This document shows positions 1 to 8,296 of a DNA stretch of 15,790 nucleotides, piece after piece (within the stretch, counting starts at the first letter, position 1; each line of letters begins with the position of its first letter). Position numbers and translations under genes: made by a program. The DNA is taken from contig CALYSG010000024.1 in the NCBI GenBank assembly GCA_945485605.1, positions 1 to 15,790 on the forward strand, read 5' to 3'. This DNA is from an uncultured Clostridia bacterium. Lineage in GTDB: Bacteria > Bacillota > Clostridia > Oscillospirales > CAG-272. The notes under the pieces are model-generated. The model was not told where the DNA came from, did not search any database, and was given only the letters and a program-made list of their open reading frames with translations.

Positions 1-69
1 GTCATTTTCCTCGGCAGAAAAGAGGTCTTCGCACTCACGAAAAGCTACTTTGACAAAGAAAAAAGTTGA
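1..69 (+). CDS. C-terminal 22 residues of an unidentified upstream protein (partial)
   Basis: Frame 1 is open from the window edge to a TGA at 67-69 and reads VIFLGRKEVFALTKSYFDKE followed by KS. Its codon choice (GTC, TTC, CTC, GGC) resembles the neighbouring genes, while the two other forward frames give less protein-like peptides. In related Clostridia rnc often lies before this radical SAM gene, but this tail does not look like the end of a double-stranded-RNA-binding domain, so I do not name it. The TGA lies inside the -35 box of the next promoter and no terminator is visible, so readthrough into the downstream operon is possible. Confidence 0.45.
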   Translation, partial: VIFLGRKEVFALTKSYFDKEKS

Positions 70-94
70 CAAAAGGTTATATAATTGATATAAT
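66..94 (+). promoter_or_regulatory. Consensus sigma-A promoter for the radical SAM-smc-ftsY-rsfS operon
   Basis: TTGACA at 66-71 and TATAAT at 89-94 are separated by exactly 17 nt, a perfect match to the housekeeping promoter consensus. Transcription should begin near 101, giving a leader of about 27 nt before the ATG at 128, which has AGGGA at 117-121 as ribosome binding site. The -35 box overlaps the stop codon of the preceding gene. A second TATAAT at 80-85 is too close to the -35 box to pair with it. Confidence 0.85.
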
Positions 95-127
95 AAGATA
101 ATCCGAAGTATAAGACAGGGAAAGCAA

Positions 128-1141
128 ATGGAAAAACGAAGGCACGCGAATATTCCGATCTTCATACCGCATCTCGGATGCCCGAACGACTGCGTTTTCT
201 GCAATCAGAGAACGATTTCCGGGCATCTTGATTTTGATCCCTCAAAGGTCGTCTGCGAGATAGAAACGGCGCTTTCCACCCTCGGAGACAGGAAGGCCGA
301 GATAGCCTTCTTCGGCGGATCGTTCACGGGGATAGACAGGGATCTTATGGTTAGCCTTCTTGACACGGCGCAGAGATACGTAGACTCCGGTCGTGTCACG
401 GGGATCAGAATGTCTACCCGTCCCGACTACATTGACAGCGAGATAATAGATATTCTGTCTCATTACACGGTCAGTGCAGTCGAGCTCGGTATCCAAAGCA
501 CCGATGACCGCGTTCTCGCCGCCTGTCGCAGGGGACACGATACGGAAGCCTCAATAAAAGCCTGCCGTATGCTTACCGACGCGGGCGTAGACCTTGTCGG
601 TCAGATGATGATAGGTCTGCCAAAGGCAACACCCGAATCAGAGGTAAAGACTGCCGAGGATATATGTGCCTTCGGTGCGGTAGCGGCGAGAGTCTATCCC
701 ACTGTGGTCTTCAGGGGCACGGCTCTCTGCCGTATGGCGAAGGAAAAAGCCTACACTCCTCTCAGCGACGCAGATGCGGTAACAAGAAGCGCCGATGTGC
801 TCGACGTATTTGACCGTAACGGCGTGGGAATACTGCGCGTAGGGCTATGCTCGTCGGAAAACCTTTCGTCCGACAAAGAAGTCTGCGGCGGCGCAAATCA
901 TCCCGCCATCGGCGAGCTTGCCATGAGTGAGCTTTTCTTCCGCCGCATAAGCAAGGCTCTCGGAGACGAAAAAAAACCGCGAAATGTCATACTCTCGGTA
1001 GCCCCCGGAGCTGTATCGAAGGCGGTCGGGCAGAAAAAAAGCAATTTATCCCGCCTCTTTGAAGCTCTCGGCGTGCGCGTTGAAAAGGTCCGAGAGGACT
1101 CAGAGCTCACGGGCTATAACGTAAAAATTCAGGAATTATAA
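128..1141 (+). CDS. Elp3-like radical SAM protein (COG1243 type, no acetyltransferase domain)
   Basis: This 337-residue protein carries the radical SAM iron-sulfur motif CPNDCVFC (C18, C22, C25), followed by a glycine-rich SAM-binding segment FFGGSFTGI (61-69), STRPDYID (about 96-103) and VELGIQS (about 117-123). These features match the radical SAM part of the Elp3/COG1243 family. The acetyltransferase (GNAT) domain of true Elp3 is absent, as is usual for the short version found before smc in Clostridia. Its reaction is not established, although a tRNA-modifying or related radical role is plausible. It is the first gene of the operon, with its own promoter and an AGGGA binding site 6 nt before the ATG. 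Its stop is 16 nt before the smc start. Family assignment is firm and function is open. Confidence 0.85.
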   Translation: MEKRRHANIPIFIPHLGCPNDCVFCNQRTISGHLDFDPSKVVCEIETALSTLGDRKAEIAFFGGSFTGIDRDLMVSLLDTAQRYVDSGRVTGIRMSTRPDYIDSEIIDILSHYTVSAVELGIQSTDDRVLAACRRGHDTEASIKACRMLTDAGVDLVGQMMIGLPKATPESEVKTAEDICAFGAVAARVYPTVVFRGTALCRMAKEKAYTPLSDADAVTRSADVLDVFDRNGVGILRVGLCSSENLSSDKEVCGGANHPAIGELAMSELFFRRISKALGDEKKPRNVILSVAPGAVSKAVGQKKSNLSRLFEALGVRVEKVREDSELTGYNVKIQEL

Positions 1142-1157
1142 ATAAGGAGAACAGTCG

Positions 1158-4100
1158 GTGTACCTTAAATCACTTGAGATGCAGGGCTTCAAGTCCTTTC
1201 CCGACAAAACAAAGCTTACGTTTGAGGGCGGAACGACGATAATCGTCGGGCCCAACGGAAGCGGAAAATCGAATATATCCGACGCTATGCGCTGGGTGCT
1301 CGGCGAGATTTCCTCTAAAAGCATCCGAGGCACGAAAATGGAGGACGTCATCTTCATAGGCTCCGACAGCCGCAAACCGATGAGCTTTGCCGAAGTCTCG
1401 GTAACCTTCGACAATACCGATACGGAAAACCGCCTCGACAGTCCCTATGACGAGGTAACGGTCACGCGCAGATACTACCGCTCGGGCGACAGCGAATACT
1501 TCATAAACCGCCGTGCGGTCAGACTTCGCGACATATACGAGCTGTTTATGAACACCGGCATCGGACGCGACGGATACTCTATCATCGGTCAGGGCAAGAT
1601 CGCAGAGATAATCTCACGTAAGAGCGATGAGCGACGCAGCGTCTTTGAGGACGCCGCCGGCATCGCCAAATTCCGTCACAAGCGTACCGAGACCGAGCGA
1701 AAGCTATCACAGACCGAAGACAATATGGTGAGGATTAACGACGTCTTTCTCGAGGTATCGGCACAGGTCGGGCCGCTCGAGAAAGAAGCCGAGAAGGCTA
1801 AGCGTGCGATAGCCCTCCTCGATGCGAAGAAAAAGGCAGACGTACAGCTCTGGCTCTACGACACCGAAAAGCTCCGCGGCGATATCGAAGGCGCCGACGA
1901 AGCCTTCCGCCGATCTGAATTCGAGCTTCATACGGCAGAGGACGCGCTCCTCGGATTTGAGCAACAGAACGAGCGACTGTTTGAGGCTTCGAAAAACAAC
2001 AAGGTCGCCTCCGAACAGCTCTTCAATCAGATCAAGGCTCAGACCGACGAAAATCACAGGCTCGAGAGCGAATACCGCGTCAACGACAGCAATATACTTC
2101 ACGCAAAGGACCTCATCTCGGCTGCAAAGGAAGCCTCTGCCGGTAAAATTACCACCCTTGAAGCCGAAAAGCTGACCGTTTCAAGCCGGAGATCAGGCAT
2201 TGCCGCGCTCGAAGAAAAGCTCGCCGCGCTGAAAGCCGAGCACGCCTCGGTAACCGAGGAGCAGAAAAAGGCAGCCGACGAGGCTTCGGCGCTCGAGCTC
2301 GACATCGCGACGGCGCTTGAGGACATTCACCGCCTCGAAAGCGAAGAGACAGACCTCCGCGTCCGCGTCTCGGTCCTCGAAAACGCAAACAAAAACGATT
2401 CGGGAAAGAACGCCTCGATCCTTTCCGAAATAGATAACTATCAAAAAATCTCCGACGATCTCGCCGAAAAGTGCCGCTCGCGCGGGGGGATAATTGACTC
2501 ATATTCCGAACAGGCAAAGAAAGTCGAAGAAGAATCAGCATCGGTCTCAAAAGAAGCGACGCAGATCGGAGAAAAGCTCACCGAGGCCCGCCGAGAGCTC
2601 GATCGCCTTAAGCTCTTCCGCGATTCCGTTTCGCAAAGGATCGAGAACTTCAGGATCATGGAAGAACAGCTCGAGGGATACAGCAACTCGGTGCGTTTCG
2701 TTATGAAGCAGTATTCCAACGGCAGGATAACCGCCCCCGACGGCTCACCGTGCGGGCAGATATACGGACCTCTCTCAAAGGTCATATCGGTCGAGGACAG
2801 CTACGTAACTGCGGTCGAGACTGCTCTCGGAGCGAACCTGCAACATATCGTCGTAGCCGATGAAAGCGTCGCAAAAGCTGCCATGTACGCCCTAAAACAG
2901 GCGCAGGCGGGCAGAGCTACCTTCTTCCCTCTCACATCAATGAAGGGTTCAAGCGCGAGCGAGGAGATACGGCAGGCGTCGTCATATCGCGGTTTCGTCG
3001 CCGTCGCGGATACCCTTGTAAAATGCGACGATCGTTTTCGCGGTATCGTATCGAACCTTCTCGGCAGGACGGTAGTCTTTGACAACATCGACAATGCGAC
3101 CGCCATGGCGAGACAGCAGAGATACCGCGTCCGTGCCGTCACGCTCGACGGACAGCAGATAAACGTCGGCGGCTCCTTCACAGGAGGCTCGTCAAAAGCG
3201 AAAAACGGTATCCTCGGCAGAGCCGGAGAGATAAAGAACCTTCAGCGTGATCTCGACTCGACAAACGCCGACATTTCAAAGACCGCCTCGCTCGTCGCCT
3301 CGCTGGAGAGAAAAGGCGAAAAGCTCGCCGAGGATCTCTCGGCAGCCGACGAGAAGACAAAGCTCATTTCCGCTCTTAAAAATACCGAGGTCAACAGGCT
3401 CGAGCAGCTCCGTGCGAAGCTCGACGCGAACAATACCCTTATCGAAAAGCTCCGCGGCGATCTCGGCGAGCTGTCACAGGCGCGCGTCAGAAACGAGGAT
3501 GAAATAAAGGCTCTGACCGTGCGCGCCAAAGAGGTCAGGAAGCAGATCGATGAGATCTCAGCCTTCCGCACCGAAAAGGATATAGAAAAGAACGAACAGC
3601 TTGCTCTTCGCGATTCGCTCGGCGAAAAGATCACGGCGATATATATAAAGACCGTCGAGATCGGCAAGGACATCGAATCCGAGACCGCGCTTCTGTCTCA
3701 ATCGGAGTCCATTATCGACAAATGCCTGTCGGAGATCGCCGTTCAGGACGAGCGCATAGCTTTCCTCGGAGAAAAAATATCTTCACTTGAACAGACACAG
3801 AATGAAAACCGCAGAGCTTTTTCGGAAGGAGAAGATAAACTTAAGCTGCTCAATGCAAAACGTTCTCTACTCGAATCCGACAGCTTTGAATTTGAGCGCA
3901 AGCTGAACGCCCTCAACACAAAGATCCGCGACAAGATGAACGAAAAGGAAAACATCTTCCGCGAATACACAAAATGGGAAGCAAAGCTTGCCTCGCTTCG
4001 CGAAGCGCAGGACAAGCTTGCCAATCGCCTATCGGAGGAACACGGACTGACAAGGAGCGAGGCAGTAGCCCTCGGCTATCCCGCCATCGACGCAAAGACA

Positions 4101-4790
4101 CGCCCCGAGGTCCTGCAGATACAGACAGAGTGCCGCAACAAGCTCCGCGCTATCGGAAATGTCGACCTTGACTCGGTAGAAAAATATAACGAGGTCAAGG
4201 CTCGCTACGACTATATGTCGGCGCAGATAGAAGACCTCAACCGCTCGAGATCCGAGCTTCAGAGCATCATAGAAAAGATCGACAGCGAGATGAAAACGAC
4301 CTTCGTCGAGGCATTCGGAAAGATCAACGAGAACTTTGACAGAGTCTTCCGCGAGCTGTTCGGCGGCGGCTCTGCACAGCTCCTTCTTACCGAACCCGAC
4401 GATGTTCTAAATTCCGGCATCGAGATCAAGGCGGCACCCCCCGGAAAGATAATAAAATCGCTTATGCAGCTCTCGGGTGGTGAGCAAGCCTTCATCGCCA
4501 TAGCCCTCTTCTTCGCGATAATACAGGTAAATCCTACCCCCTTCTGTATCCTCGACGAGATAGAAGCGGCACTTGACGAGGTAAACGTCACGCGATTCGC
4601 CGAATACATAAAGCGCTACACCGACGGAACGCAGTTCGTTATAATCACGCACCGCCGCGGCACTATGGAAGCGGCAAACCGGCTCTACGGCGTTACCATG
4701 CCCGAGCACGGTATATCAAAGGTTCTGGCGCTTGACGTCGGAGAAATATCAAAAAAGAAAGGTGATTCATGGGATGAAATTTTTGGATAA
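1158..4790 (+). CDS. smc: Chromosome segregation ATPase SMC
   Basis: SMC organises and resolves the bacterial chromosome as a dimeric ABC-type ATPase working with ScpA and ScpB. This 1210-residue protein has the full architecture: N-terminal head with Walker A GPNGSGKSN (31-39), a long charged coiled coil, a hinge at roughly 535-690 that includes a VGGSFTGGSS segment, a second coiled coil, and a C-terminal head with signature LSGGEQ and Walker B FCILDEIEAALD. The length is slightly above the usual 1180-1190. The start is GTG at 1158, supported by AAGGAG at 1144-1149 (8-nt spacing) and by the family-typical opening YLKSLEMQGFKSF; no in-frame ATG fits. The 3' end overlaps ftsY by 17 nt, so the two are very likely translationally coupled. 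Confidence 0.98.
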   Translation: MYLKSLEMQGFKSFPDKTKLTFEGGTTIIVGPNGSGKSNISDAMRWVLGEISSKSIRGTKMEDVIFIGSDSRKPMSFAEVSVTFDNTDTENRLDSPYDEVTVTRRYYRSGDSEYFINRRAVRLRDIYELFMNTGIGRDGYSIIGQGKIAEIISRKSDERRSVFEDAAGIAKFRHKRTETERKLSQTEDNMVRINDVFLEVSAQVGPLEKEAEKAKRAIALLDAKKKADVQLWLYDTEKLRGDIEGADEAFRRSEFELHTAEDALLGFEQQNERLFEASKNNKVASEQLFNQIKAQTDENHRLESEYRVNDSNILHAKDLISAAKEASAGKITTLEAEKLTVSSRRSGIAALEEKLAALKAEHASVTEEQKKAADEASALELDIATALEDIHRLESEETDLRVRVSVLENANKNDSGKNASILSEIDNYQKISDDLAEKCRSRGGIIDSYSEQAKKVEEESASVSKEATQIGEKLTEARRELDRLKLFRDSVSQRIENFRIMEEQLEGYSNSVRFVMKQYSNGRITAPDGSPCGQIYGPLSKVISVEDSYVTAVETALGANLQHIVVADESVAKAAMYALKQAQAGRATFFPLTSMKGSSASEEIRQASSYRGFVAVADTLVKCDDRFRGIVSNLLGRTVVFDNIDNATAMARQQRYRVRAVTLDGQQINVGGSFTGGSSKAKNGILGRAGEIKNLQRDLDSTNADISKTASLVASLERKGEKLAEDLSAADEKTKLISALKNTEVNRLEQLRAKLDANNTLIEKLRGDLGELSQARVRNEDEIKALTVRAKEVRKQIDEISAFRTEKDIEKNEQLALRDSLGEKITAIYIKTVEIGKDIESETALLSQSESIIDKCLSEIAVQDERIAFLGEKISSLEQTQNENRRAFSEGEDKLKLLNAKRSLLESDSFEFERKLNALNTKIRDKMNEKENIFREYTKWEAKLASLREAQDKLANRLSEEHGLTRSEAVALGYPAIDAKTRPEVLQIQTECRNKLRAIGNVDLDSVEKYNEVKARYDYMSAQIEDLNRSRSELQSIIEKIDSEMKTTFVEAFGKINENFDRVFRELFGGGSAQLLLTEPDDVLNSGIEIKAAPPGKIIKSLMQLSGGEQAFIAIALFFAIIQVNPTPFCILDEIEAALDEVNVTRFAEYIKRYTDGTQFVIITHRRGTMEAANRLYGVTMPEHGISKVLALDVGEISKKKGDSWDEIFG

Positions 4791-5697
4791 GCTCAAGGCG
4801 GGACTCAAAAAGACTAAAGACGCTATCTTCGGCGGACTTCATAAGATAGCCAAGACCTTCACCCGAGTCGACGAGGATATGCTCGAGGAGCTTGAGGAAA
4901 TGCTAATAGAAGCCGACGTCGGCGTCGAAACGACCGAGGATATAATCGAAGAGCTCCGCGACCGCATAAAGGACGGCAGACTGAAGGAGCCCGAACAGAT
5001 AAATTCAGCCCTCAAGGAGATCATATCAGGTATGATCGGCGACGGCGAACCGCTTAACCTCAACACGGCGCCCTCTGTCATTCTTGTAATAGGCGTGAAC
5101 GGTGCCGGCAAAACCACGAGCATCGGAAAAATATCAAATAAGCTCAGAAAAGAAGGCAAAAAAGTAGTAGTCGCCGCCGCAGACACCTTCCGCGCGGCAG
5201 CTATCGACCAGCTCGGTGTCTGGTGCGAGCGCTCCGGCGTTGAGATGATCCGACAGAGCGAAGGCTCGGATCCTGCCGCAGTCGTCTTCGATGCCGTAAA
5301 TTACGCGAAGAACAAACACGCCGATGTCCTGATCATCGATACGGCGGGCAGACTTCAGAACAAGAAAAACCTTATGAATGAGCTCTCGAAGATCGACCGC
5401 GTGATCGACCGCGAGCTTCCGGGCGCGGCGAGAGAAAACCTCCTCGTCCTTGATGCCACGACGGGTCAGAACGCGATCCTCCAGGCAAAAGAATTCAAGA
5501 ATTCCGCCGCACTTACGGGACTTATTCTCAACAAGCTCGACGGCACGGCAAAGGGCGGAATAATCATCTCCATAAAGAGAGAGCTCGGCATACCCGTTAA
5601 ATTCATAGGCGTGGGCGAAAAGATCGACGATATGCAACCCTTCTCCGCCGACGAATTCACCGACGCACTCTTCTCGGACGACACCGAAAGAAACTGA
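4774..5697 (+). CDS. ftsY: Signal recognition particle receptor FtsY
   Basis: FtsY is the SRP receptor GTPase that docks ribosome-SRP complexes at the membrane for co-translational insertion. The 307-residue protein has a short N-terminal helical part (MKFLDKLKAGLKKTKDAIFG) without a long acidic A domain, then an NG domain with P-loop GVNGAGKTTS, DTFRAAAIDQL, DTAGRLQNK and KLDGTAKGG. The residue before KLD is Asn (NKLD), whereas SRP GTPases usually have Thr (TKLD). I place the start at ATG 4774 because AAAGGTG at 4758-4764 lies 9 nt upstream and family proteins start here; an in-frame TTG at 4732 would only add residues inside smc. It overlaps smc by 17 nt, and a 19-nt gap leads to rdgB. Confidence 0.97.
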   Translation: MKFLDKLKAGLKKTKDAIFGGLHKIAKTFTRVDEDMLEELEEMLIEADVGVETTEDIIEELRDRIKDGRLKEPEQINSALKEIISGMIGDGEPLNLNTAPSVILVIGVNGAGKTTSIGKISNKLRKEGKKVVVAAADTFRAAAIDQLGVWCERSGVEMIRQSEGSDPAAVVFDAVNYAKNKHADVLIIDTAGRLQNKKNLMNELSKIDRVIDRELPGAARENLLVLDATTGQNAILQAKEFKNSAALTGLILNKLDGTAKGGIIISIKRELGIPVKFIGVGEKIDDMQPFSADEFTDALFSDDTERN

Positions 5698-5716
5698 AAA
5701 ACAAAAGGAATCGAAT

Positions 5717-6337
5717 ATGAAAGCAGTACTTGCCTCACACAACAAACATAAGATAGCCGAGCTTCAAAGGCTCCTGTCGGTCTATATTCCGGGGATCGAG
5801 ATCCTATCGCTCGCAGACGTCGGGCTTGAGGGAGAGATCGTCGAGGACGGCAAGACCTTCGGTGAAAACGCACTTATTAAAGCAAACTTCGCCGCAAGGT
5901 CCGGGCTTATCGGGATCGGCGACGATTCCGGGCTCTGCGTCTACGCCCTTGACGGTGCGCCCGGGGTCTACTCTGCACGGTATGCGGGAGAGAATGCAAA
6001 TGATAAGGCAAACAATGAAAAGCTGCTCGAAGCTCTCAAGGGCGAACCGAACCGCGAGGCAAAGTTCGTCTGCACGGTTGCCTGCGTCTTTCCCGACGGA
6101 TCCGATCCTATCGTCGTCGAAGGCGAGACCGAGGGCGAGATCCTCTGCGTTCCGCGCGGCGAGAGCGGATTCGGCTACGATCCCCTCTTCTGGTTCGACT
6201 TCGACGGTAAGACCTTCGCCGAAATGAGCGAGGACGAAAAAAACGCCGTCAGCCACCGCGGAAAGGCTATTAAAAAGCTTGCAGCCGCCCTTGCCCAAAG
6301 ACTCGGCAACGAAAATAATTCTACGGAGAATAAATAA
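5717..6337 (+). CDS. rdgB: XTP/dITP diphosphatase (RdgB/HAM1 family)
   Basis: This enzyme hydrolyses non-canonical purine triphosphates (XTP, ITP, dITP) to monophosphates and pyrophosphate, keeping them out of DNA and RNA. The 206-residue protein has the family landmarks in order: ASHNKHKIAEL (6-16, triphosphate binding), KTFGENA (46-52), GDDSGL with the catalytic-base aspartate D70, GAPGVYSARYAG (80-91), GFGYDPLF (151-158) and SHRGKA (179-184). Length is normal for the family. AAAAGGA about 10 nt before the ATG at 5717 is the ribosome binding site. It sits 19 nt after ftsY and 1 nt before yhbY. Confidence 0.96.
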   Translation: MKAVLASHNKHKIAELQRLLSVYIPGIEILSLADVGLEGEIVEDGKTFGENALIKANFAARSGLIGIGDDSGLCVYALDGAPGVYSARYAGENANDKANNEKLLEALKGEPNREAKFVCTVACVFPDGSDPIVVEGETEGEILCVPRGESGFGYDPLFWFDFDGKTFAEMSEDEKNAVSHRGKAIKKLAAALAQRLGNENNSTENK

Positions 6338-6338
6338 A

Positions 6339-6626
6339 ATGACCTCAAAACAGCGTGCATTCCTGCGCTCACTTGCCGTAAATACCGAAACAATCATGCA
6401 GATAGGCTGCGGCGGCATATCCGAAAACCTTATAAAGACCGTCTCGGACGCCCTCGAAGCCCGTGAGCTGATAAAGCTCCGCGTCCTTGATAACTGCGAA
6501 TACACTGCCCGTGAAGCGGCGGAGGAGCTTGCCGAAGCTACCGGAGCCGAGGTCGTGACCGTTATAGGCTCAAAGCTCGTGCTCTACCGTGAATCGGTCA
6601 ACAAAAAGAAGATATTCCTTGACTGA
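6339..6626 (+). CDS. yhbY: YhbY-type RNA-binding protein (CRM domain), ribosome-associated
   Basis: YhbY proteins are single-domain CRM (CRS1-YhbY) RNA-binding proteins that associate with pre-50S ribosomal particles. The 95-residue protein opens with TSKQRAFLRSLA, typical of the family, and has ALEARELIKLRVL (38-50) and a C-terminal GSKLVLYR (77-84). The conserved GKGG RNA-binding loop reads GCGG here (23-26), with Cys24 encoded by TGC in place of the usual lysine. The ATG at 6339 is chosen because the adjacent GGAG at 6325-6328 lies 10 nt upstream and the family opening begins here; the frame extends further upstream only inside rdgB. It lies 1 nt after rdgB and 1 nt before nadD. Confidence 0.93.
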   Translation: MTSKQRAFLRSLAVNTETIMQIGCGGISENLIKTVSDALEARELIKLRVLDNCEYTAREAAEELAEATGAEVVTVIGSKLVLYRESVNKKKIFLD

Positions 6627-6627
6627 C

Positions 6628-7251
6628 ATGGCGGAAAGGAAAAAACGCATCGGCATTTACGGCGGAACCTTTTCACCTCCGCATATCGGTCACGTTGCCG
6701 CCGCAAAGGCATTTCTCGAGGCTCTCTCGCTTGACAGCCTTCTGATAATTCCCGCGCTCATTCCGCCGCATAAAAAAGTAGCCTACCGAGACGATCCGCA
6801 GGCAAGGCTTGAGATGTGCCGCCTCGCCTTCGGGGATTTAAAGAATACCGAAGTCTCCGAGCTTGAGATCCTCCGCGGCGGAAAAAGCTATACCTCAGAC
6901 ACACTGAGGGTTCTTTCGGGTGATGACCGCGAGCTTTTTCTGCTCTGCGGCACCGATATGATCCTTACGCTTGACGAATGGCACGAGCCGAAGACTATCT
7001 TCAGCCTGTCTACCCCCGTCTGCATAAGGCGCGAGAACGATAAGGTAACCGGAAAAGATCTGTCCGAAGCCATAGAACGTTACAAAAACGAATACGGTGT
7101 AACGGTCCCGATGATAGACGCTCCCGCCATTGAGGTATCCTCAAGTGAGATCCGCGAGCGGATATCAACCGGGCTTACGACAGACGGACTTGTACCCGAA
7201 AAGGTCGGGAACTATATAAAGGAGCATCGCCTCTACCATGATATTCAGTGA
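6628..7251 (+). CDS. nadD: Nicotinate-nucleotide adenylyltransferase NadD
   Basis: NadD joins nicotinate mononucleotide with ATP to form deamido-NAD in NAD biosynthesis. The 207-residue protein has the nucleotidyltransferase motif GGTFSPPHIGH (12-22, with H19 and H22), a HKK segment at 48-50 and the C-terminal SSSEIR motif (171-176), a variant of the usual ISSTxIR. The start ATG at 6628 lies 1 nt after the yhbY stop and has only a weak upstream purine stretch (AAGAAGA), so translation is probably coupled to yhbY. The 3' end overlaps yqeK by 14 nt. The order yhbY-nadD-yqeK-rsfS is a classic Firmicutes neighbourhood. Confidence 0.95.
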   Translation: MAERKKRIGIYGGTFSPPHIGHVAAAKAFLEALSLDSLLIIPALIPPHKKVAYRDDPQARLEMCRLAFGDLKNTEVSELEILRGGKSYTSDTLRVLSGDDRELFLLCGTDMILTLDEWHEPKTIFSLSTPVCIRRENDKVTGKDLSEAIERYKNEYGVTVPMIDAPAIEVSSSEIRERISTGLTTDGLVPEKVGNYIKEHRLYHDIQ

Positions 7252-7897
7252 AGAAAGCATTTCGGCTCTCCGCAAAAGGATCTCCGAAGACCCCGAGATA
7301 TCGCCGAAGAGGAAAGCCCATATCCTTGCCGTAGAAGAAATGGCGGAACGCCTCGGCACCCTCTATATGCCCGAAAAAACCGATATTTTGCGCGTTGCGG
7401 CTCTGTTGCACGATGTAACGAAGGAATACTCTTCCGCGCGTCATATCGAGATCTGTCGCCGCTACGGGCATGAACCGACGTGTGAGGAGCTATGTGCTCC
7501 GAAGACCTTCCATGCGCGCACCGCGGCGTACCTCATTCCCGACATTTATCCCGAATATTCAGATCCCGAGGTCATATCGGCTGTCCGCTGGCATACCACG
7601 GGGCACGCGGGTATGACTCTTTCCGAGATGATCATCTACCTTGCCGACTACATCGACGACACACGCAAATTTGACGACTGTGTAAAGCTCCGCCACGCCT
7701 TCTTCGATGCCCGTCCCGAAACTATGAGCGACGAAGAACGTTACGAGCACCTTCTGAATATTATTACGTTGTCCTATAAAATGACGATTGCCGGTCTGCT
7801 TGAAGGCGGACTGCCGATCAGCCCCGACACTGTATTCTCTATGAACGAATTGCTCTGTCGAAAAATAGAAAAAGGAGAAAAACAAAATGGAAAATAA
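7238..7897 (+). CDS. yqeK: YqeK-family HD-domain symmetrical Ap4A hydrolase
   Basis: YqeK proteins are HD-superfamily metal-dependent hydrolases that split diadenosine tetraphosphate symmetrically into two ADP. The 219-residue protein shows the metal ligands in order: H28 in KRKAHILAVE, the HD pair H58-D59 in ALLHDVTK, later histidines in FHARTAAYLI and RWHTTGH, and an aspartate in IYLADYIDDTR. It is somewhat longer than the usual 190 or so residues, mostly at the C-terminus. AAAGGAG at 7218-7224 lies 13 nt before the ATG at 7238, a long spacing. It overlaps nadD by 14 nt and rsfS by 11 nt, so it belongs to the same transcript. Confidence 0.92.
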   Translation: MIFSEESISALRKRISEDPEISPKRKAHILAVEEMAERLGTLYMPEKTDILRVAALLHDVTKEYSSARHIEICRRYGHEPTCEELCAPKTFHARTAAYLIPDIYPEYSDPEVISAVRWHTTGHAGMTLSEMIIYLADYIDDTRKFDDCVKLRHAFFDARPETMSDEERYEHLLNIITLSYKMTIAGLLEGGLPISPDTVFSMNELLCRKIEKGEKQNGK

Positions 7898-8267
7898 CGA
7901 AAAGCTCACAAACGAAACGGTCGAAGAGGCCCTTCCCTCACTCGCCGACGCAAATGCCGCGGAACTCGCCGACCGCATCTGCGAGGTCCTTGACGCAAAG
8001 AAGGCTCACGACATTGAGAAGATCGCCGTAAGCGATAAGACGGTCATAGCCGAATATTTCGTGATATGCACCGGAAACTCAAATACGCAGGTACATTCGC
8101 TTACCGACGAGGTCGAGTATCAGCTCGGCAGGCAGGAGGTCAAACCGCTCCGCGTCGAAGGCAAGGACGGCAACGCATGGATCATAATGGACTACGGCAC
8201 CGTGATCGTGCACGTCTTCAACCGCGAGGCAAGACAGTTCTACAATCTCGAAAAGCTCTATCAGTAA
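7887..8267 (+). CDS. rsfS: Ribosome silencing factor RsfS
   Basis: RsfS (Iojap/RsfA family) binds ribosomal protein uL14 on the large subunit and blocks subunit joining, lowering translation in starvation. The 126-residue protein has a 20-25-residue acidic N-terminal extension followed by the conserved domain: KAHDIEKIAVSDKT (39-52), YFVICTGNSNTQVHSL (57-72), VEGKDGNAWIIMDYG (90-104) and VHVFNREARQFYNLEKL (108-124). AAAGGAG at 7871-7877 lies 9 nt before the ATG. It overlaps the end of yqeK by 11 nt and is the last gene before the operon terminator. Confidence 0.96.
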   Translation: MENNEKLTNETVEEALPSLADANAAELADRICEVLDAKKAHDIEKIAVSDKTVIAEYFVICTGNSNTQVHSLTDEVEYQLGRQEVKPLRVEGKDGNAWIIMDYGTVIVHVFNREARQFYNLEKLYQ

Positions 8268-8270
8268 AAT

Positions 8271-8296
8271 AAAAAAGGCTCTCATGAGCCTTTTTT
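8271..8296. terminator. Bidirectional rho-independent terminator between convergent operons
   Basis: Six A residues plus GGCTC (8271-8281), a 4-nt TCAT loop, and GAGCC plus six T residues (8286-8296) form a perfect 11-bp inverted repeat with U-tracts on both strands. It begins 3 nt after the rsfS stop. On the minus strand it also contains the last codons and the stop (TCA at 8282-8284) of the exporter gene, so it ends both operons. Confidence 0.93.

Noticed and set aside
80..85. First TATAAT near the left promoter as alternative -10 box
   Set aside because: Only 8 nt separate it from TTGACA, too short for a sigma-A promoter.
2149..2550. Arg-rich 133-codon open frame on the minus strand inside smc
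   Set aside because: It is antisense to the smc coiled coil, has low-complexity Arg/Ser composition and no ribosome binding site; it results from codon bias of smc.
4732..4773. Upstream TTG extension of ftsY
   Set aside because: It lies inside smc and lacks a binding site at the right distance; ATG 4774 has AAAGGTG and matches family N-termini.
5134..5745. 203-codon open frame on the minus strand opposite ftsY
   Set aside because: It is antisense to the conserved GTPase domain and shows no protein motif.
5804..6505. 233-codon open frame on the minus strand opposite rdgB and yhbY
   Set aside because: It spans two well-supported genes, resembles no family and follows from their codon usage.
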